From CAZDML01 sp964506645 (GTDB taxonomy: Bacteria > Elusimicrobiota > Elusimicrobia > 2-01-FULL-59-12), in assembly GCA_964506645.1 (NCBI GenBank), contig CAZDML010000050.1, forward strand, positions 1 through 13,532: a stretch of DNA of 13,532 nucleotides. The letters are read 5' to 3'. Made by a program: the position numbers and the translations under genes. The notes beneath the pieces are model-generated. The model had not been told where the DNA came from and searched no databases. It worked only from the letters and a program-made list of their open reading frames with translations. Shown one piece after another: positions 12,783 through 13,532 of this stretch; within the stretch, counting starts at the first letter, position 1; every line of letters begins with the position of its first letter.

Positions 12783-13532
12783 CTACGACTTTTCGCTGGC
12801 TCGTGCCAGTTCGCCTGCCCGCCCGCAGGCGCGTTTGATCGCTTTTAAAATTGTGGTCTTCATCCGACCGCTGTCCATGACTTTGATCGCGGCTTCAGTG
12901 GTTCCGCCGGGAGAGGTCACGCGCGCTCGCAGCGTATGCGGCTCTTCGTGCGACTGCGCAAGAAGCTGGCCAGCGCCTCGGAGCGTTTGGCGAACGAGCT
13001 GGTCAGAGACATGCGGCGCAAGGCCAAGCTGTTTACCAGCCTCCTGCATGGCTTCCGCCAGATAAAAGAGATAGGCCGGACCTGACCCCGAGACCGCTGT
13101 GACGGCATCGATCTGCGCTTCGGTCACGGAAACAACCGTTCCGACCGTCGTGAAAATCTGTTGTGCTAGCTTCTCGTGCACGGCGGTCGCCCAGCGGCCG
13201 CGGGCGGTGGCAGCAGTACCCGCGCCCACCAAGGCTGGCGTATTCGGCATAATACGGATCACCGGAACGCCCTTGGCCAGAAATTTCTGAATGAAGCGCG
13301 TCGTAATACCCGCGGCAATCGAAAGTACGATCTGGTTCTTGCGAATCACCGGTCCTAAGTCTTTGAGCACGTGCGCGATATGCTGCGGCTTCACGGCCAG
13401 AAGAATGAGATTGGCTTCACGCACGGCCCAGCGGTTGTCGTTAGACACCTGCACCTTGTAACTCTGGCGCAGGCGTTTCAACTGTTCCGGCCGCACGTCT
13501 GTCACGGTAATTTGCGACGGTTTCCACGAGGT
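12783..13532 (-). CDS. proC: Pyrroline-5-carboxylate reductase, 5' end beyond the window
   Basis: ProC reduces 1-pyrroline-5-carboxylate to proline with NAD(P)H, the last step of proline synthesis. The window holds 249 residues, running open to its edge; the N-terminal G-x-G-x-M-G nucleotide-binding loop lies outside. The usual start of an open frame at 13505 (GTG) is inside the nucleotide-binding domain and is not the true start: upstream residues TSWKPSQIT are in frame and fit the family. Visible motifs are AVKPQ (near the end of the Rossmann fold), IRIMPNTPALVGAG, DAVTAVSGSGPAYLFYLAEAM with the dimerisation/active-site Ser-Gly-Ser-Gly-Pro-Ala, and VTSPGGTTEAAI near the end. The helical C-terminal dimerisation domain looks complete. 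Confidence 0.96.
   Translation of the reverse strand, partial: TSWKPSQITVTDVRPEQLKRLRQSYKVQVSNDNRWAVREANLILLAVKPQHIAHVLKDLGPVIRKNQIVLSIAAGITTRFIQKFLAKGVPVIRIMPNTPALVGAGTAATARGRWATAVHEKLAQQIFTTVGTVVSVTEAQIDAVTAVSGSGPAYLFYLAEAMQEAGKQLGLAPHVSDQLVRQTLRGAGQLLAQSHEEPHTLRARVTSPGGTTEAAIKVMDSGRMKTTILKAIKRACGRAGELARASEKS
12796..12831. repeat. Two adjacent short inverted repeats at the end of proC
   Basis: Bases 12812-12818 pair with 12825-12831 (7 bp, loop of 6, GC-rich), and 12796-12800 pair with 12805-12809 (5 bp, loop of 4). They lie next to each other inside the last 17 codons of proC, just before the proC/DUF167 junction. They could be a weak attenuator, a processing or mRNA-stability element, or simply coding sequence rich in GC. 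Confidence 0.4.

Noticed and set aside
1..13532. A defence system, mobile element, CRISPR array or biosynthetic cluster
   Set aside because: I looked for transposase, integrase, Cas, nuclease or synthase motifs and for regularly spaced repeats and saw none; the genes are core functions.

Overview
The window is a densely packed bacterial housekeeping segment in which every supported gene lies on the minus strand. It reads from right to left as one apparent operon: proC (5' end beyond the window), a DUF167/YggU gene, mtnA, ileS, lspA, lgt, an rluD-type gene fused to a secreted coiled-coil segment, gmk, rpoZ, coaC, recO, glyQ, glyS and a seven-helix membrane protein, ending at a hairpin near base 16-71. 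The largest gap between genes is 31 nt (proC to DUF167), and many junctions are stop/start overlaps (ileS/lspA, lspA/lgt, lgt/rluD, rluD/gmk, glyQ/glyS, glyS/membrane gene). I see no promoter, tRNA, rRNA, CRISPR array or mobile element, and no gene-free stretch over 300 nt.

The organism is a bacterium with a two-gene glycyl-tRNA synthetase (GlyQ + GlyS) and the Lgt/LspA lipoprotein maturation pair. Sub-clusters gmk-rpoZ-coaC and recO-glyQ-glyS, and the ileS-lspA pair, are familiar from many bacteria. Together with a 10-N scaffold gap, this suggests a contig from a metagenome-assembled genome of a less-studied lineage. An Omnitrophota- or Elusimicrobiota-like origin is possible, but this is only an impression and cannot be proved from the sequence.

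Functionally the cluster mixes translation (ileS, glyQ, glyS, the 23S rRNA pseudouridine synthase), transcription (rpoZ), nucleotide and cofactor synthesis (gmk, coaC), recombination repair (recO), proline synthesis (proC), methylthioribose salvage (mtnA) and lipoprotein processing (lspA, lgt). Such grouping is best read as growth-coupled co-expression rather than one pathway.

The points that most deserve a second look are: (1) the in-frame joining of a pseudouridine synthase to a signal peptide plus coiled coil, with a possible internal CTG start; (2) an IleS that lacks about 45 residues between its SRQRxWG and DVWFDSG motifs and has PMSKS instead of KMSKS; (3) a 10-N gap in glyQ whose true length is probably 2 nt, so the gene is not really frameshifted; (4) a free-standing CoaC without a CoaB half and with altered active-site motifs; (5) an unrecognised seven-helix membrane protein at the operon end. 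I did not find a clearly new multi-gene system; this is mainly an ordinary core-gene region with some unusual gene structures.
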